A DNA stretch of 44,059 nucleotides from Phycisphaerales bacterium (GCA_026982335.1 JALSHH010000046.1:1-44059), one strand, 5' to 3'. Counted from the stretch's first letter, positions 8,107-16,843 are shown. Numbers and translations are program-made. The notes: a model not told the origin generated them from the sequence alone.

Positions 8107-9300
8107 TCAATTCACCGTCCCCAAGATATCGTCGAACTCACTGGCAAGATCGCCGGTGATGAACTTTCCATCGTCATCGGTGAGCCGATCAGTGCTTTCA
8201 CCAATTTTGTAGTTATTTCCAAAATCCAGGTGGAACTCGCCACCTTCGGTGTGGGCGTTCTGGTTCCATCCCTTTTCGTTGGTCGAGAAGTAGTACCCAT
8301 CAACGCCAGCGGACTGGACAATCAATCGTCCACGCGCGCGGGCAGGATAAATCTCATCAAAAGCAACAGCCTCGAGTGTTTGCCCTGCTTCGAGCAGGTA
8401 GTACGACGGACTGGCCAACATCGCCGTCAGTGTGCGGATCCGGTCGATCCCATCAATCGCAGCACCTTGCGGATCTTGGGGGCTCAGTGCGCTCAGTGCC
8501 CGCTGATTGGCGCCCGAGTCGCCCACATTTTCCGCTTCGTCACCAAAGAAAGTCTCGTTTGAAGCCAAGTAAAACCACGCAGGCCCATCGTCGGCATCGG
8601 TCCCGTCAGAAGTCAGCGTGGCAAACTGGCGATATACATCATCAGGATCGTCCACATCGGGGTCGATCGACCCACGCGAACTCTCATCCTTGACCCAGGC
8701 CAAAAGCGGGTTACCAAAAGCATCAACCACATCAAGCATCAACTCCTGCCCATCATTACCCGGGTTCTGAGGCGCCTGCTGACGAGCTTCGTGATCCATC
8801 GTGCGGATAAAATTCTTGTCCGGTGCAAAGTACGCTCCCTTTGAACCAATCAGATTGATATTGACAATCACAGGTTTGCGAACAGCATCACCCACAAAGG
8901 GCGCAATGGCAATGATCCCCTGGGCCGGATTGGGCGCAGGCACGCCGTCGTCGTCCATGCGTCCAAGAATCGCGTCAGGCCCGCCAAGCTCGAGCATGAC
9001 ATTCTCCATCGCCGACATACCTGATTCGATATTCTGCTGCCCCCCCATCTCATAAGACGAGAAATACCCCGGCATCCGCGAACCATGATCGTTCGAAAAC
9101 GAACTCGCCGCATTGGTCAACGCATTGATCATGCTCTGAGTACCCGACTTGAGCCCTGCCTGTCGAGCCCCGCTCAATGCAGGGAGCAAAATCGCCATCA
9201 ACAAGGCGATGATCGCAATGACCACCAACAACTCGACGAGTGAAAACGCCGACCGACGCCCCGGTACAATGGCTCTGGTTCCTGTGTGCTCAATCGACAT
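8107..9300 (-). CDS. prepilin-type N-terminal methylation/cleavage protein
   Basis: 397 aa. The N-terminus reads AFSLVELLVVIAIIALLMAI after a short basic leader. This is the class III (type IV pilin/pseudopilin) signal with the conserved Glu five residues into the mature helix. The long, mostly hydrophilic C-terminal part is rich in Asp, Ala and Gly and has no motif I recognise. Such proteins are very common in planctomycetes, usually as secreted pseudopilin-like proteins of unknown job. The start at 9300 follows GGAG by 9 bases. A role with the nearby comEC in DNA uptake is possible but is only inference from proximity. Confidence 0.88.
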   Translation of the reverse strand: MSIEHTGTRAIVPGRRSAFSLVELLVVIAIIALLMAILLPALSGARQAGLKSGTQSMINALTNAASSFSNDHGSRMPGYFSSYEMGGQQNIESGMSAMENVMLELGGPDAILGRMDDDGVPAPNPAQGIIAIAPFVGDAVRKPVIVNINLIGSKGAYFAPDKNFIRTMDHEARQQAPQNPGNDGQELMLDVVDAFGNPLLAWVKDESSRGSIDPDVDDPDDVYRQFATLTSDGTDADDGPAWFYLASNETFFGDEAENVGDSGANQRALSALSPQDPQGAAIDGIDRIRTLTAMLASPSYYLLEAGQTLEAVAFDEIYPARARGRLIVQSAGVDGYYFSTNEKGWNQNAHTEGGEFHLDFGNNYKIGESTDRLTDDDGKFITGDLASEFDDILGTVN

Positions 9301-9491
9301 GAAAAATAGCTCCGCCCGATTCTCAAAGTGTTCAACCCAAGTGCGCAAAACAGCCGCCGACCAAGCATACCCACACACACGCCCGGCGTCGTCCCCACAA
9401 CGATATACGAACCATTCTTCCCAACGGATGCCACCAACCCACACATCCCAAAGAACAGGCAACCTCGCCCCCTAACAAAGCACAGCCCGCC

Positions 9492-9752
9492 TCACAACAT
9501 GAATCCCAACAGCACCAAAATCAACCCAAACACCCCAAGCACCATCCACAACGACACCGATTGGGGCACTTCACCAAAATACCACCCACATTGAGGGCAC
9601 ATCTCGGCCTGGTCATAGATCATCGCCCCACAGTTAGGGCAGGAGTCCATCTCGTCACCAAACCGATCAAGATCCTGGGCCGAGGGACCTTCCGGGTCTA
9701 AACCTTCCGACAAATCCCAATCTTGGTCGAACGCGTGCTGATCCGGGCTCAT
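9492..9752 (-). CDS. small zinc-ribbon protein with C-terminal membrane helix
   Basis: 86 aa if started at the second of two adjacent ATGs (9752); 87 aa from 9755. It has an acidic N-terminus, then CPNCG and CPQCG (C38, C41, C52, C55) forming a zinc ribbon, then one hydrophobic helix at 68-86 ending at the C-terminus (tail anchor). TAGAAT lies 5 bases before the ATG at 9752, so I prefer that start as leaderless. Function unknown. It is divergent from the first flagellin gene, about 100 bp apart. Confidence 0.75.
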   Translation of the reverse strand: MSPDQHAFDQDWDLSEGLDPEGPSAQDLDRFGDEMDSCPNCGAMIYDQAEMCPQCGWYFGEVPQSVSLWMVLGVFGLILVLLGFML

Positions 9753-9848
9753 CATCGATTCTATCGCCAAACCGGCAAAGATTTGCAAATTTTGATCAAA
9801 CAACATCTTACGCATCATCCATCCCCCTCTTCGTCCGATCATACACCC

Positions 9849-10631
9849 ATGAACATCGGCAGCTTCGCGAACTTCAACTTCGGCATCCGTGCCTTGGCCC
9901 AGAACCAAGAGCAAGTCACCGAGTCCCTCGAACGATTGGCCACAGGCAAACAAATCAACCGCGCATCGGATGACCCCTCAGGCATGATCACTGCCGAACA
10001 ACACAAAGTGCGCATTTACTCCATCGAATCCCAACTCAAAACCTTCAATCAAACCCAGTCCTACCTGGGCGCCAAAGAAGGCGGACTCTCGGTCATCAAC
10101 GAAAAAGTCATCGAACTCAACGAACTTGTCATCCGCGCAGCCAACAAAGCAGGCAACACCGACGAAGAACAAGATGCCCTCGCACTCGAAATCAACGCCG
10201 TCCTCGATTCCATCGACACCATCGCCCAGACCACCACATTCAAAGGGCGATCCGTCCTGAGTGAATACACCTCCGGCTCGATCGCCGAGGGACTCGGTAC
10301 CTTGGCAACCCTCGCCTTTGAAGACCCAGAAGCCGCCCAAATCCTCGCCCAAGAAAGCGTCGATAAAGTCGCCCGCACCCGAGGCGCCATCGGCAACCGG
10401 CTCAACGAGATCAACACCCAACGATCCCTCCTTTCCGAAGAACTCATCAACCTCACCGGCTCACTCTCCTCAATCGAAGACACCGACTTCGCCACCGAGG
10501 CGGCCAAATTCGTCCGCGCCCAAATCCTCGAACAAGCCTCCATCATGGCCATCGACATCAACCGACAAAGCGCCCAACAAGTCCTCGGCCTGCTCAAAAG
10601 CGCCACCGACATGGCCAGCGCCATCACCTAA
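9849..10631 (+). CDS. flagellin-like protein 1 (short)
   Basis: 260 aa. The N-terminal helical region matches the flagellin D0/D1 domain: LAQNQEQVTESLERLATGKQ followed by NRASDDPSGM, the counterpart of the flagellin SGxxINSAxDDAAG region. The C-terminal helix (SSIEDTDFATEAAKFVRAQI and QQVLGLLK) matches flagellin D0. There is almost no variable D2/D3 region, so the protein is near the minimum for a filament subunit. Family role: secreted filament subunit, assembled through its end helices. No Shine-Dalgarno is clear. It is followed by a paralogue 205 bp downstream; no chaperone or other flagellar gene is present here. Confidence 0.85.
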   Translation: MNIGSFANFNFGIRALAQNQEQVTESLERLATGKQINRASDDPSGMITAEQHKVRIYSIESQLKTFNQTQSYLGAKEGGLSVINEKVIELNELVIRAANKAGNTDEEQDALALEINAVLDSIDTIAQTTTFKGRSVLSEYTSGSIAEGLGTLATLAFEDPEAAQILAQESVDKVARTRGAIGNRLNEINTQRSLLSEELINLTGSLSSIEDTDFATEAAKFVRAQILEQASIMAIDINRQSAQQVLGLLKSATDMASAIT

Positions 10632-10836
10632 CCCCCCCCCCGCCCCCTTGATCTCTTTTCTTCCGCGCCCCCCCTGTGTGCGTTGGAGCCAATCTTCTCT
10701 TTTCTCCCCTCGCCCCACCTTGTTATCGGCCCACCTCATCTTCGCCACCTTCACTCACCGACACACCCCCACAACATCTCTCCCCATTTCGCCTCCCACC
10801 TTGCATGACCGGCGGTGCAATTGGACACTCACATTC

Positions 10837-11631
10837 ATGTCCAGCATCACCCCCGCCACATCGCTCCTCCTGACCCATAACCTCAACGCCAACAACCTAT
10901 CCGCAATGAGCACCCTCGAGCGCCTCGCCACCGGCAGCGCCATCAACCGCGCCAGTGAGAACCCCGCAGGACTCATCGCGTCCGAGAACTTTGCTGCACG
11001 CCTCAATGTCATCCAAACCCAAATCTCCGCAACAGAACGCAACATCTCCGTCCTCAACACCCAAGATGCCAATCTGGGCGTCACACTCGAAAACATCTCC
11101 GATCTCGACGGCCTCGTGATTCAAAGTGCCAACGCCGGCGGCTTGACCGGATCAGAAATGGACGCCATCCAGACACAAGTCACAGGTATCCTCACCGGCA
11201 TCGACCGCATCGCCTCGGCCACCGGCATCGACATCACAAACGAAGTCACCACCGAAATGGTCATCGGCACCGACGAAACCACAGGCGATCCAATCACCGA
11301 AACCGTTTCGCTCGCCGAACTCGCGCGCGTACTCGAAACCGATCCAGAAGCGGCCCAACGGCTCGTCGAAGGTGCCCGTCAAGCCCTCGTCACCGCTCAA
11401 GCCCAAGTCGGCATCGAAGCCAGGGCTGCCGAATCTGAGCGACGAGTCCTCGAAGAAGAGCAAATCAATCTCGCCCGCGCCTACTCCCAAACCCGCGATG
11501 CCGATTACGCCCGAGAGAGCTCAAACATGATCCGCTCACAAATCCTGACCCAAGCATCGGTCTACACCATCCTCGCCCAACGACAGAGCGACGGGATGCT
11601 ACTGGGTTTGCTCAGCGATATCACAGCCTAA
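10837..11631 (+). CDS. flagellin-like protein 2 (short)
   Basis: 264 aa, paralogue of the preceding gene. Shared landmarks are LERLATGSAINRASENPAGL near the N-terminus and a C-terminal D0 helix (DADYARESSNMIRSQILTQA). The centre carries a short extra stretch (TTEMVIGTDETTGDPITETV) absent from the first copy. The start at 10837 is chosen because upstream codons are Pro/Ser-rich and non-flagellin. Most divergence lies in the middle, as expected for two subunits of one filament with different exposed surfaces. A structured segment and a strong terminator follow the stop. Confidence 0.83.
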   Translation: MSSITPATSLLLTHNLNANNLSAMSTLERLATGSAINRASENPAGLIASENFAARLNVIQTQISATERNISVLNTQDANLGVTLENISDLDGLVIQSANAGGLTGSEMDAIQTQVTGILTGIDRIASATGIDITNEVTTEMVIGTDETTGDPITETVSLAELARVLETDPEAAQRLVEGARQALVTAQAQVGIEARAAESERRVLEEEQINLARAYSQTRDADYARESSNMIRSQILTQASVYTILAQRQSDGMLLGLLSDITA

Positions 11632-11742
11632 ACCGGCCAGCACTGCCCTCGGAATAATCGGAACACGAACAGGAAATTTACCCCCAAAACACAGGCTTTC
11701 CGACAAGTTCAATTGGACAATCAAGGTAGTCCCAGCGGGTGT

Positions 11743-11849
11743 GGATACTTCTCTGGTGTCGGCGGTTGGTGCACTCCGAGCATCGCCAATCTCCGCGAAG
11801 TATCCCCTGCACAGGCCCCGCGCCAACACCCCCGGCGCGGGGCTTTTTT
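11743..11849 (+). ncRNA. candidate structured RNA or leader with terminator
   Basis: GGATACTTC (11743-11751) pairs perfectly with GAAGTATCC (11797-11805). Nested inside, GCGG (11762-11765) pairs with CCGC (11793-11796) and TTGG (11766-11769) with CCAA (11786-11789), leaving a TCT bulge; TGC/GCA (11770-11772, 11780-11782) closes a 7-base loop. A strong terminator follows at once. It is non-coding in all frames I can support. It may be an independent small RNA, the 3' UTR of the flagellin mRNA, or an attenuator for the glycosyltransferase at 11937. It matches no riboswitch class I know. Confidence 0.5.
11815..11849 (+). terminator. strong Rho-independent terminator
   Basis: GCCCCGCGCC (11815-11824) and GGCGCGGGGC (11834-11843) form a perfect 10-bp stem with a 9-base loop, followed by TTTTTT (11844-11849). 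It lies 183 bases after the second flagellin stop and 88 before the next start. Confidence 0.93.
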
Positions 11850-11936
11850 CTTTTTATACCTGCCTCGCTTTCCCGAAGCCCTGACGGCGAAAACAGACGG
11901 AAGAAGGCTTCTTCCCCAGGCCTACACTCCCACCAC

Positions 11937-13145
11937 ATGCCTCTCAACCACCACTCCACCTGCGTACTCAAGTTCACCGACACCCTCGCCGACATCAACG
12001 GCGTATGCCGATTCATCCAAAATACCGCCCAAGCCGCACACGACACCAACCGCAATCTCAAGGTCTTCACTTCCACACGCATGCACATGCCCGATGGCGA
12101 CAACCTCGTCAACTTTGAGCCCATCTTCGCAATGAAAATGCCCGGCTATGAAACACTCGACTTCGCCCTCCCCCCACTCATCGCCATGCTTCGTGCTGCC
12201 GATGCCTTCCGACCCGATCTCATCCACATCTCCACCCCAGGTCCCGTCGGCATGGTCGGCATGCTGGCTGCCAAACTCATGCACATCCCCATCACCGGCG
12301 TCTACCACACCGACTTCCCCGCCTACATCGACGAGCTTTTCAACAATCCATTGGCCTCTTCAGCAACTCGCCTGCTCATAGGCGCCTTCTATAAACAATT
12401 CCGATTCGTATTCGCACGCTCTGACGACTACGCCCGCCGCCTCGAATCCATCGGCATCCACAAAAATAAACTCCTCCGCCTCACCCCCGGGTTCGACAAC
12501 ACCAAGTTCGATCCAACACTTCGCGATCCCAACATCTGGAATCAACATGCCATCGCGACCGATTCGATCAAAGCTGTGTTCTGCGGACGCGTGAGCACCG
12601 AAAAAAACCTGCCAATGCTCGAAGCTATCTGGCCCAGCATTGTGAGCCGAATCGAGCAGGCTGGCAAAACCATCGACCTCATCATCATCGGCGACGGTCC
12701 ATACCGCACACAAATGGAATCGAACCTCAAAAACCAACACGCCCACTTCCTCGGGTTCCGCAAAGGCCACGAACTCGCCACCCTCTACGCTTCGTGTGAT
12801 CTCTTCATCTTCCCTTCCACCACCGACACCCTCGGGCAAGTCGTCATGGAATCGCAAGCTTCAGGCTTGCCCGTCATCGCCACCAACCAAGGTGGCCCAA
12901 AGGAAATCATCAACGATGGCCATACCGGGTTCGTCCTCCCAGTCGACACACCCGGTGCACATGCACGCTGGATCGAAACCATCGTCAGCCTCGCTCTTGA
13001 TGATACCAAACGAAAAGCAATGGGCACCGCCGGCATCAAAGTGATGAAATCCTACACCTTTACCCAATCCTTCGAGCACTACTGGCAAGTCCACGAATCG
13101 CTGATATCCTCACCAAAATCAAAACAACCAGAACCAAGAAAATAA
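11937..13145 (+). CDS. GT4-family glycosyltransferase
   Basis: 402 aa. GT-B fold glycosyltransferase of the SQD2/PimB-like branch of family GT4; it moves a sugar from a nucleotide-sugar to a lipid or glycan acceptor. Visible: the acceptor-side motif GVYHTDFPAYIDEL, a donor-domain start GRVSTEKNLPMLEA, GDGPYRTQM, and the EX7E-type region FPSTTDTLGQVVMESQASGLP. The start at 11937 is supported by TACACT 8 bases upstream and by N-terminal alignment; upstream codons lie in the terminator region. It stands alone with no sugar-nucleotide or lipid synthesis gene next to it, so the product is unknown. Confidence 0.88.
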   Translation: MPLNHHSTCVLKFTDTLADINGVCRFIQNTAQAAHDTNRNLKVFTSTRMHMPDGDNLVNFEPIFAMKMPGYETLDFALPPLIAMLRAADAFRPDLIHISTPGPVGMVGMLAAKLMHIPITGVYHTDFPAYIDELFNNPLASSATRLLIGAFYKQFRFVFARSDDYARRLESIGIHKNKLLRLTPGFDNTKFDPTLRDPNIWNQHAIATDSIKAVFCGRVSTEKNLPMLEAIWPSIVSRIEQAGKTIDLIIIGDGPYRTQMESNLKNQHAHFLGFRKGHELATLYASCDLFIFPSTTDTLGQVVMESQASGLPVIATNQGGPKEIINDGHTGFVLPVDTPGAHARWIETIVSLALDDTKRKAMGTAGIKVMKSYTFTQSFEHYWQVHESLISSPKSKQPEPRK

Positions 13146-13182
13146 ATGGCAATGACAAAAAAATAAATGGCAATGACAAAAA
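13141..13182 (+). repeat. 21-bp tandem duplication
   Basis: The unit AATAAATGGCAATGACAAAA plus one A occurs at 13141-13161 and again at 13162-13182 without mismatch, right at the glycosyltransferase stop codon. A recent slippage or duplication event is likely. Confidence 0.85.
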
Positions 13183-13819
13183 ATAGATAGATGATAAAAA
13201 AGCGGCTCGTCTCTTCCGAACAGGGGGCCGGGGCCTTCTTCGATTGCCTCGCTCAACCCCCACTCAACCCCCCATCGGCAGCGCCTGCCCCCCCTCGTAA
13301 CGATCCACAGGCCACGCGATCCACAATACAAAAACACAATAATAAATACAAAAAAGCCGCTGCCCATCGCAGCCGGTGTCAGCGTCCGAAACCCTGATCA
13401 ACAGGGGGGGGCCTCGAGCCAGAGCCCGACCTTCCACTCGAAGGAGGCCCGGTCATTGCCTGGCATGCTTTGGCTCCCGATCAGAGACTCAAAGGGTTCG
13501 AACTTATCTGACCGACCACGATGGGCAGCGTTTACAGCACCATACCACACCCCCCCCCAGTCCTGATCCATCAATTTTCAATTCCACACACAATTCTCCC
13601 CATTGCCTTTCTCTAATGTCCGGCCAACCCAATTTCTGCCGATATCCGCAACTCTCCCCGTTCTCGAGGCGTATCGTTCATCACAACGGGTCCAATTCTC
13701 GCGCTGTCTCTCAAAATTGCACCTCTTCAAGCCAGAAGAGCCCATGCAACCTGTGACAGCGGGCGAATTTCTCGCTATGCTCGTTGCTCAATCACCATAC
13801 ACAAATCCGAGGCCTTGCC
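13146..13819. other. 674-bp intergenic stretch, no supported gene
   Basis: No frame here looks coding. It holds the tandem duplication above, C-rich low-complexity runs near 13255-13300 and 13549-13558, and complementary arms GGGCCTC (13409-13415) with GAGGCCC (13444-13450), competing with GAGCCA (13416-13421) with TGGCTC (13471-13476). On the - strand AGCCGC runs into TTTTTT near 13347 after a weak GCTGC/GCAGC hairpin. A non-coding RNA is possible but not shown. Confidence 0.5.
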
Positions 13820-14107
13820 ATGAAGAATACACCACGCACCCTTCGCCGTACGCTCGCCACCGCCTTGCTCGGAGGTACCCCACTGCTCCTCGTCGGGTGT
13901 TCTTCTGGACCGTCGCACGCAGGCGATATCAACTCTATTCGCTGGGACCCCACACCCGCCATGCATACCTTGGCCGAACGCGACTCCGATCGAATCAACA
14001 CCCACGCCTATATCAAAGATTCGAACCTGCGTATGATCTCAACCGACCTTGATCGTGTCTTTTTCATGGATCGCCCATCGCGACTCTACATGGGCATCAA
14101 ACCCTAA
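13820..14107 (+). CDS. small lipoprotein
   Basis: 95 aa. A basic N-terminus (MKNTPRTLRRT), a hydrophobic core and a lipobox LLLVGCSS predict a lipoprotein with lipidated Cys near residue 27. The mature part is about 68 residues, polar, ending RPSRLYMGIKP. I recognise no domain. GAGG lies 7 bases before the start. It is flanked by a long intergenic stretch and a bidirectional terminator, so it is probably its own transcript. Confidence 0.75.
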   Translation: MKNTPRTLRRTLATALLGGTPLLLVGCSSGPSHAGDINSIRWDPTPAMHTLAERDSDRINTHAYIKDSNLRMISTDLDRVFFMDRPSRLYMGIKP

Positions 14108-14435
14108 CCTCTCCCCATACAGCTTCTTCTGTCTCCCTTTTAACCACTCTTTTTTACCTGCGCCTTGATTTTTCAGCACCGCCTTTCACCGCAACCAATC
14201 ATTGGCTCCTTCGATATGACTCAGAAGAAGTCGCTGCACGGTCATACACCCCACACCCAAAAAACGGTTGACAAACAAGCAAAAAACACCCGAACTCGGG
14301 TGTTTTTACAACATCTCTTTTACAAATGCTGGCACCACTTTTCACTTTGAGCCTTTCGGCACTTCCGCAAAAACCCTCCTCATGGATACCAAGAGGCAGT
14401 CAGCAAAATCAAGCCCCTCAAAAAATGCCAAAGAA
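14108..14435. other. intergenic stretch between convergent genes
   Basis: About 330 bp with no supported gene. It contains the terminator at 14281-14307; otherwise I see only T-rich and C-rich non-coding sequence. Confidence 0.5.
14281..14307. terminator. bidirectional terminator
   Basis: AAAAACACCCG (14282-14292) pairs with CGGGTGTTTTT (14297-14307) around AACT. It is flanked by A and T runs and so works in both directions between the lipoprotein (+) and the HTH protein (-). Confidence 0.88.
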
Positions 14436-14864
14436 CTATTTGGCAGTATACCGTCCGCGTGCAACTTTCTTGAACATCTTCTTTTCACGAATCAGCGCCT
14501 GATTCACAATTGTACGGAAATTGGCAGCCGTCGTAATATATCCGGCCTTTTGTACCGCCCGGGTTGCCTCCGTAACGGACATCGTCTTGCCGTCAAGCAC
14601 CTGAACGAGTGAATCGACAAGGTTCATTTCGTTGCGAGGTCGACGCCGAATCCGACCCGATGCCCCCAATGCACCAACCGACCCCAGCTCGGAATCAATC
14701 TTGGCCAACTCATCGAGAAGCTTTTCTCGCCGTCGTTCGAGTTTACGGATTCCTCGCTCACGCCGTTGAAGTTCGGCCTGAAGTTCACCGAAGGACATGC
14801 TGTTGGCAGAAATTTTGACCGGTGCTTTTGTTTTTTGTTTTCGTGGTGCTGTTTTTTTAGCCAT
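14436..14864 (-). CDS. coiled-coil protein with C-terminal winged-helix-like domain
   Basis: 142 aa. The basic N-terminus (MAKKTAPRKQKTKAPVK) could touch nucleic acid. Residues 25-62 form a charged coiled coil (LQAELQRRERGIRKLERRRE). The last 60 residues (VTEATRAVQKAGYITTAANF through FKKVARGRYTAK) look like a winged helix similar to the HARE-HTH/HB1 type. A regulatory or nucleoid role is inference. An alternative start three codons upstream (14873) cannot be excluded. It lies downstream of parB on the same strand with a 241-bp gap. Confidence 0.7.
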   Translation of the reverse strand: MAKKTAPRKQKTKAPVKISANSMSFGELQAELQRRERGIRKLERRREKLLDELAKIDSELGSVGALGASGRIRRRPRNEMNLVDSLVQVLDGKTMSVTEATRAVQKAGYITTAANFRTIVNQALIREKKMFKKVARGRYTAK

Positions 14865-15105
14865 TGTTGTCATTCTTTCATATTGGATGTGCTGCTCAAG
14901 AGTAATACGGCACTCATACCGCCCACGCATAGATGGCAGGATGAGTATAAAAAAGATATGTCACCAAAATGAGGAGAAATGATAGTCCCGCAAGTAACCC
15001 TATTCTCATATTTTTGCTCATATTTGAACATTTGAACGCACTTCAAAGCAAATTCAAGCCCCGTCCCACCCATTTCCCGGTACACCTTGTTTCGAAAAGG
15101 CGCTG

Positions 15106-16155
15106 TCATTCGCTTAACTCATCAGTACCTCGTACACCAAGCCGATTCAGCAACCCGTCAAAATGATCAAGATCGTAAAACTCGATGACAATACACCCTT
15201 TCGTACCTGATCGATCAGTCTTGAGTTTCACTTTGGTCCCAAGCTCTTCACCAAGCCGGTCCTCTAAATCTTTGAGCACCGACTCAACCCGCGAAACAAC
15301 CCCATTTGTATTGCCAACGACCATTGGTGTTTCTGAGGTGTTTTGATTGGCATTGGATGCGGCCATGTTTTCAAGTAGACGAACATTCCACCCATCCTTA
15401 AGTGCCTGCTGCGCCAACTTGAGCCGTCGATCGGGATCGTTACACGAAAGAAGCGCCTTGCCGTGTCCGGCGCTGAGTTCTCCGGATGCGATCAAGGTTT
15501 GAATTTCCTCGTCGAGCTCGATCAACCGAAGCAGGTTGGCCACAGACGATCGACTGATCCCAACCTTTGCCGCAATTTGTGCTTGGGTCATCGAAAAATT
15601 CTTGACCAACCTTGCAAAGCCATTGGCCCGTTCAATCGGATTAAGATCTTCACGTTGGATGTTTTCAATCAAGGCAAGCTGCGCCGATTGCAGGTCATCA
15701 GCATCGAGCACGATCGCTCGAATGCGAGGCTGCCCTGCCTGAACACTCGCACGCCACCGGCGCTCTCCCGCAATCAGTTCGTACACACCATCACCTACCC
15801 AACGCACCACGATCGGTTGCATTAATCCATGCTCAACAATCGATTGGGCAAGTTCTTCGATTGCCTCGTCTGAAAAAAAACGCCGAGGCTGATGGGGATT
15901 GGGCCTAATATGAAGCACATCGAGTTCAACAACCTGCCTGTCTGCTCCCTCTTCAAGAGAAACCCCACCACCCACCCCTGTGTTCGTGTTTTGGCCGACC
16001 GTTGGGTTTGGCACCCGAATTGGGGCCCCTCCTCCTTGTTCCACCAGAGCACTGAGTCCCCGCCCAAGCTTTGACCGGGCCCGTTTTGTTCGCCGTGGAG
16101 GCGTGGTGGGGTGAGGACGAGGATCAGGATGAGGGTCAGGAATAGGGGTGCTCAT
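15106..16155 (-). CDS. parB: chromosome partitioning protein ParB (Spo0J family)
   Basis: 349 aa. CTP-dependent clamp that loads at parS sites and spreads to organise the origin region. Visible: the N-terminal ParA-contact motif KLGRGLSALV (29-38), the ParB/Srx CTP-binding motif GERRWRA (130-136) and ENIQREDLNPIE (164-175), a helix-turn-helix (about 188-212), and a C-terminal dimerisation part. The linker at 41-75 is Gly/Pro-rich. The start at 16155 is fixed by AAGGAGG (16168-16162) six bases upstream; the 26 extra upstream codons are rejected. parA is not adjacent, unusual for this family. Two parS-like sites lie 0.3 and 1.3 kb away. Confidence 0.95.
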   Translation of the reverse strand: MSTPIPDPHPDPRPHPTTPPRRTKRARSKLGRGLSALVEQGGGAPIRVPNPTVGQNTNTGVGGGVSLEEGADRQVVELDVLHIRPNPHQPRRFFSDEAIEELAQSIVEHGLMQPIVVRWVGDGVYELIAGERRWRASVQAGQPRIRAIVLDADDLQSAQLALIENIQREDLNPIERANGFARLVKNFSMTQAQIAAKVGISRSSVANLLRLIELDEEIQTLIASGELSAGHGKALLSCNDPDRRLKLAQQALKDGWNVRLLENMAASNANQNTSETPMVVGNTNGVVSRVESVLKDLEDRLGEELGTKVKLKTDRSGTKGCIVIEFYDLDHFDGLLNRLGVRGTDELSE

Positions 16156-16161
16156 TGAATG

Positions 16162-16168
16162 CCTCCTT
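16162..16168 (-). promoter_or_regulatory. ribosome binding site that fixes the parB start
   Basis: AAGGAGG on the - strand, six bases before the ATG at 16155. It is among the strongest Shine-Dalgarno sites in the window and decides the start. Confidence 0.9.
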
Positions 16169-16227
16169 GTTTGACAGATTTGAAATGCAATGGACTTCAT
16201 AAAAAGGATAGCCGATTTCTCAAGGCA

Positions 16228-16233
16228 TAGCAT
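16228..16233 (+). promoter_or_regulatory. -10 hexamer of a probable leaderless promoter
   Basis: TAGCAT lies 5 bases before the ATG at 16239 of the NUDIX gene. Confidence 0.45.
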
Positions 16234-16238
16234 GGATC

Positions 16239-16766
16239 ATGGGATCAAAGCATACCACCGAACTCATCGTCCGCGGGCTCCTGCTCAACCACGGCCGGGT
16301 ATTGATGTGCCGAAACAATAAGCACAACTACTGCTATCTCCCCGGCGGCCATATTGAATTCGCCGAAAAGGCCCGCGACGCACTCCGTCGTGAGCTCAAA
16401 GAGGAAACCGGACTCGATGCCCAAACAGGCCCGCTGCTGCTCACCACCGAGCAATGCTTTGATGACGGCCAGCAAGTTCACCACGAAATCAATGTCGTGT
16501 TCCATGTGGAACAATTGGGCCTGTCAAAAACGCCACCCGAAACGGTACCGACACTCGAAAACAAAATCGACTTTGTCTGGATCGAACTGGCCCAACTCCC
16601 CGAGACCGATGTCCGCCCCAGCGAGATCAAAGCCTGGCTGATGAGTGGGGGCGCCACCCAAGCATCCCAAGGTCCCTGGCTCAGCGGGTTCGATTCCCCC
16701 CCCGCCCCCCCCCCTACTCCTACCACCACCAACAACACCAACACGAACGGTTCAGCCGCACATTGA
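16239..16766 (+). CDS. NUDIX hydrolase
   Basis: 175 aa. The NUDIX box is complete: GGHIEFAEKARDALRRELKE then ETGL (36-59), with the metal-binding REL...EE glutamates. Family role: hydrolysis of nucleoside diphosphate derivatives in the cytoplasm; the substrate cannot be told from the sequence. The last 35 residues are Pro/Thr/Asn low complexity and C-rich in DNA. Divergent from parB. A parS-like site lies inside the coding sequence at 16498-16513. Confidence 0.9.
   Translation: MGSKHTTELIVRGLLLNHGRVLMCRNNKHNYCYLPGGHIEFAEKARDALRRELKEETGLDAQTGPLLLTTEQCFDDGQQVHHEINVVFHVEQLGLSKTPPETVPTLENKIDFVWIELAQLPETDVRPSEIKAWLMSGGATQASQGPWLSGFDSPPAPPPTPTTTNNTNTNGSAAH
16498..16513. promoter_or_regulatory. parS-like site 1
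   Basis: TGTTCCATGTGGAACA is palindromic except for its centre. It differs by one base (position 8) from TGTTCCACGTGGAACA, a natural variant of the parS consensus TGTTTCACGTGAAACA. It lies 0.34 kb from the parB start, inside the NUDIX gene. Confidence 0.7.
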
Positions 16767-16843
16767 CCCGCCTGTTTGGGGGGGCAGCAAACCGCCTTCA
16801 GCATTGATGCTGATTCTGATTCCAACTTCAGCCTTCTGCTTGA

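Noticed and set aside
9780-9800. sigma54-like GGCA...TTGC before flagellin 1
   Set aside because: The spacing between GG and GC is 9 bases instead of the required 10.
13490-13510. GGGTTCGAAC resembling a tRNA T-loop
   Set aside because: The flanking bases do not form a T-stem and no acceptor or anticodon arm can be drawn on either strand.
16685-16700. GGGTTCGATTCC resembling a tRNA/tmRNA T-arm
   Set aside because: It lies inside the NUDIX gene frame and no matching arms exist.
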